Part shown: positions 41,801 through 42,071 of the stretch, in pieces
Position numbering within the stretch: position 1 is the first letter of the stretch
Layout: the number at the start of each line of letters is the position of its first letter
NCBI GenBank assembly: GCA_022396035.1
Contig: JAIOXO010000015.1
Span: 1 to 42,071, forward strand
Source: Actinomycetes bacterium
Lineage (GTDB): Bacteria > Actinomycetota > Humimicrobiia > Humimicrobiales > Humimicrobiaceae
Direction: 5' to 3'
DNA length: 42,071 nt
Position numbers and translations under genes: made by a program
The notes under the pieces: model-generated
What the model was told of the DNA's origin: nothing
The model's input: the letters and a program-made list of their open reading frames with translations, nothing else
Database searches by the model: none

Positions 41801-42071
41801 ATGCCTAAAAGGAAAGACTTAAAAAAGATTTTAATAATAGGCTCGGGACCCATAATAATTGGACAGGCTTGTGAGTTTGACTATTCGGGTACCCAGGGCT
41901 GTAAGGTATTAAAGGACGAAGGCTATGAAGTAATACTTGTAAACAGCAATCCTGCCACCATTATGACTGATCCTGAATTTGCGGATAAAACCTATATTGA
42001 GCCGCTTACCCCGGAATTTGTGAAAAAAGTTATAATAAAAGAAAGGCCGGATGCACTGCTGTCAACCCTGG
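41801..42071 (+). CDS. carB: Carbamoyl-phosphate synthase large subunit, N-terminal part (partial)
   Basis: Ninety residues are visible before the window ends. The protein begins [18 protein letters not shown] and contains [13 protein letters not shown] and [11 protein letters not shown], the unmistakable start of CarB. It makes carbamoyl phosphate from ammonia, bicarbonate and ATP with CarA. AATAGGAAG precedes the ATG. The gene continues past 42071. Confidence 0.96.
   Translation, partial: MPKRKDLKKILIIGSGPIIIGQACEFDYSGTQGCKVLKDEGYEVILVNSNPATIMTDPEFADKTYIEPLTPEFVKKVIIKERPDALLSTL

Noticed and set aside
1-42071. Mobile element, prophage, CRISPR or defence island
   Set aside because: No transposase, integrase, repeat array, tRNA-linked junction or nuclease set is present. 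All genes are housekeeping or surface-related, with uniform base use.

Overview
The window is about 42 kb of ordinary bacterial chromosome. It is gene-dense and moderately AT-rich, with heavy use of AGG/AGA for arginine and ATA for isoleucine. I see no tRNA, rRNA, transposase, phage gene or CRISPR array. The long SRP RNA with an Alu domain, the PyrR-regulated pyr operon, the SRP RNA-dnaX-ybaB-recR block and the Tad pilus genes suggest a Gram-positive-type lineage (Bacillota or a deep-branching relative). The phylum cannot be fixed from this window alone. A few genes have a patchy or archaeal flavour: DUF211, a ComB-family phosphatase and methylthioadenosine phosphorylase.

Layout. 1-5616: Tad/Flp pilus assembly operon (end of cpaB, cpaE/tadZ, cpaF/tadA, a von Willebrand A-TadB fusion, tadC). 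5684-8988: the RNA-binding protein Tex, then a convergent Fsr-type MFS exporter. 9136-11910: SRP RNA, dnaX, ybaB, recR. 11978-14244: aspartokinase and aspartate-semialdehyde dehydrogenase behind a good promoter, converging on yjbQ-rarA (14241-15977). 16112-21678: a tight six-gene operon (adenosine kinase-type PfkB protein, MTA phosphorylase, diacylglycerol-kinase-like lipid kinase, glycerate kinase, purC, comB), converging on a lipoprotein gene. 22376-25861: a DUF948-like protein, a YtxH protein, and the TldD/PmbA protease pair. 25858-28220: a COG2426 membrane protein (minus strand), uppP, a short sugar nucleotidyltransferase and a zinc-ribbon mini-protein (minus strand). 28357-34725: an 86-aa protein, thioredoxin, a DUF72 protein, type 2 isoleucyl-tRNA synthetase, lspA, an RluD-type pseudouridine synthase and DUF211. 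34722-37510 (minus strand): an operon for a NEW3-domain membrane-anchored protein, an ABC ATPase and an ABC-2 permease. 37774-42071: the pyrimidine operon pyrR-pyrB-pyrC-carA-carB, with an RNA leader carrying a PyrR-binding loop and a terminator.

Most notable points. (1) The IleRS carries the swapped signature GXHH instead of HXGH, the form linked to very strong mupirocin resistance. (2) In the pyrR leader the 3' arm of the terminator hairpin is also the Shine-Dalgarno sequence of pyrR, so one hairpin could stop both transcription and translation. (3) Every convergent gene junction (six of six) either shares a four-base stop overlap (five) or abuts with no gap (one), leaving no room for terminators between convergent genes. 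(4) TadB is fused to a secreted von Willebrand A domain with an intact metal-binding motif. No clearly new defence or mobile system is visible.
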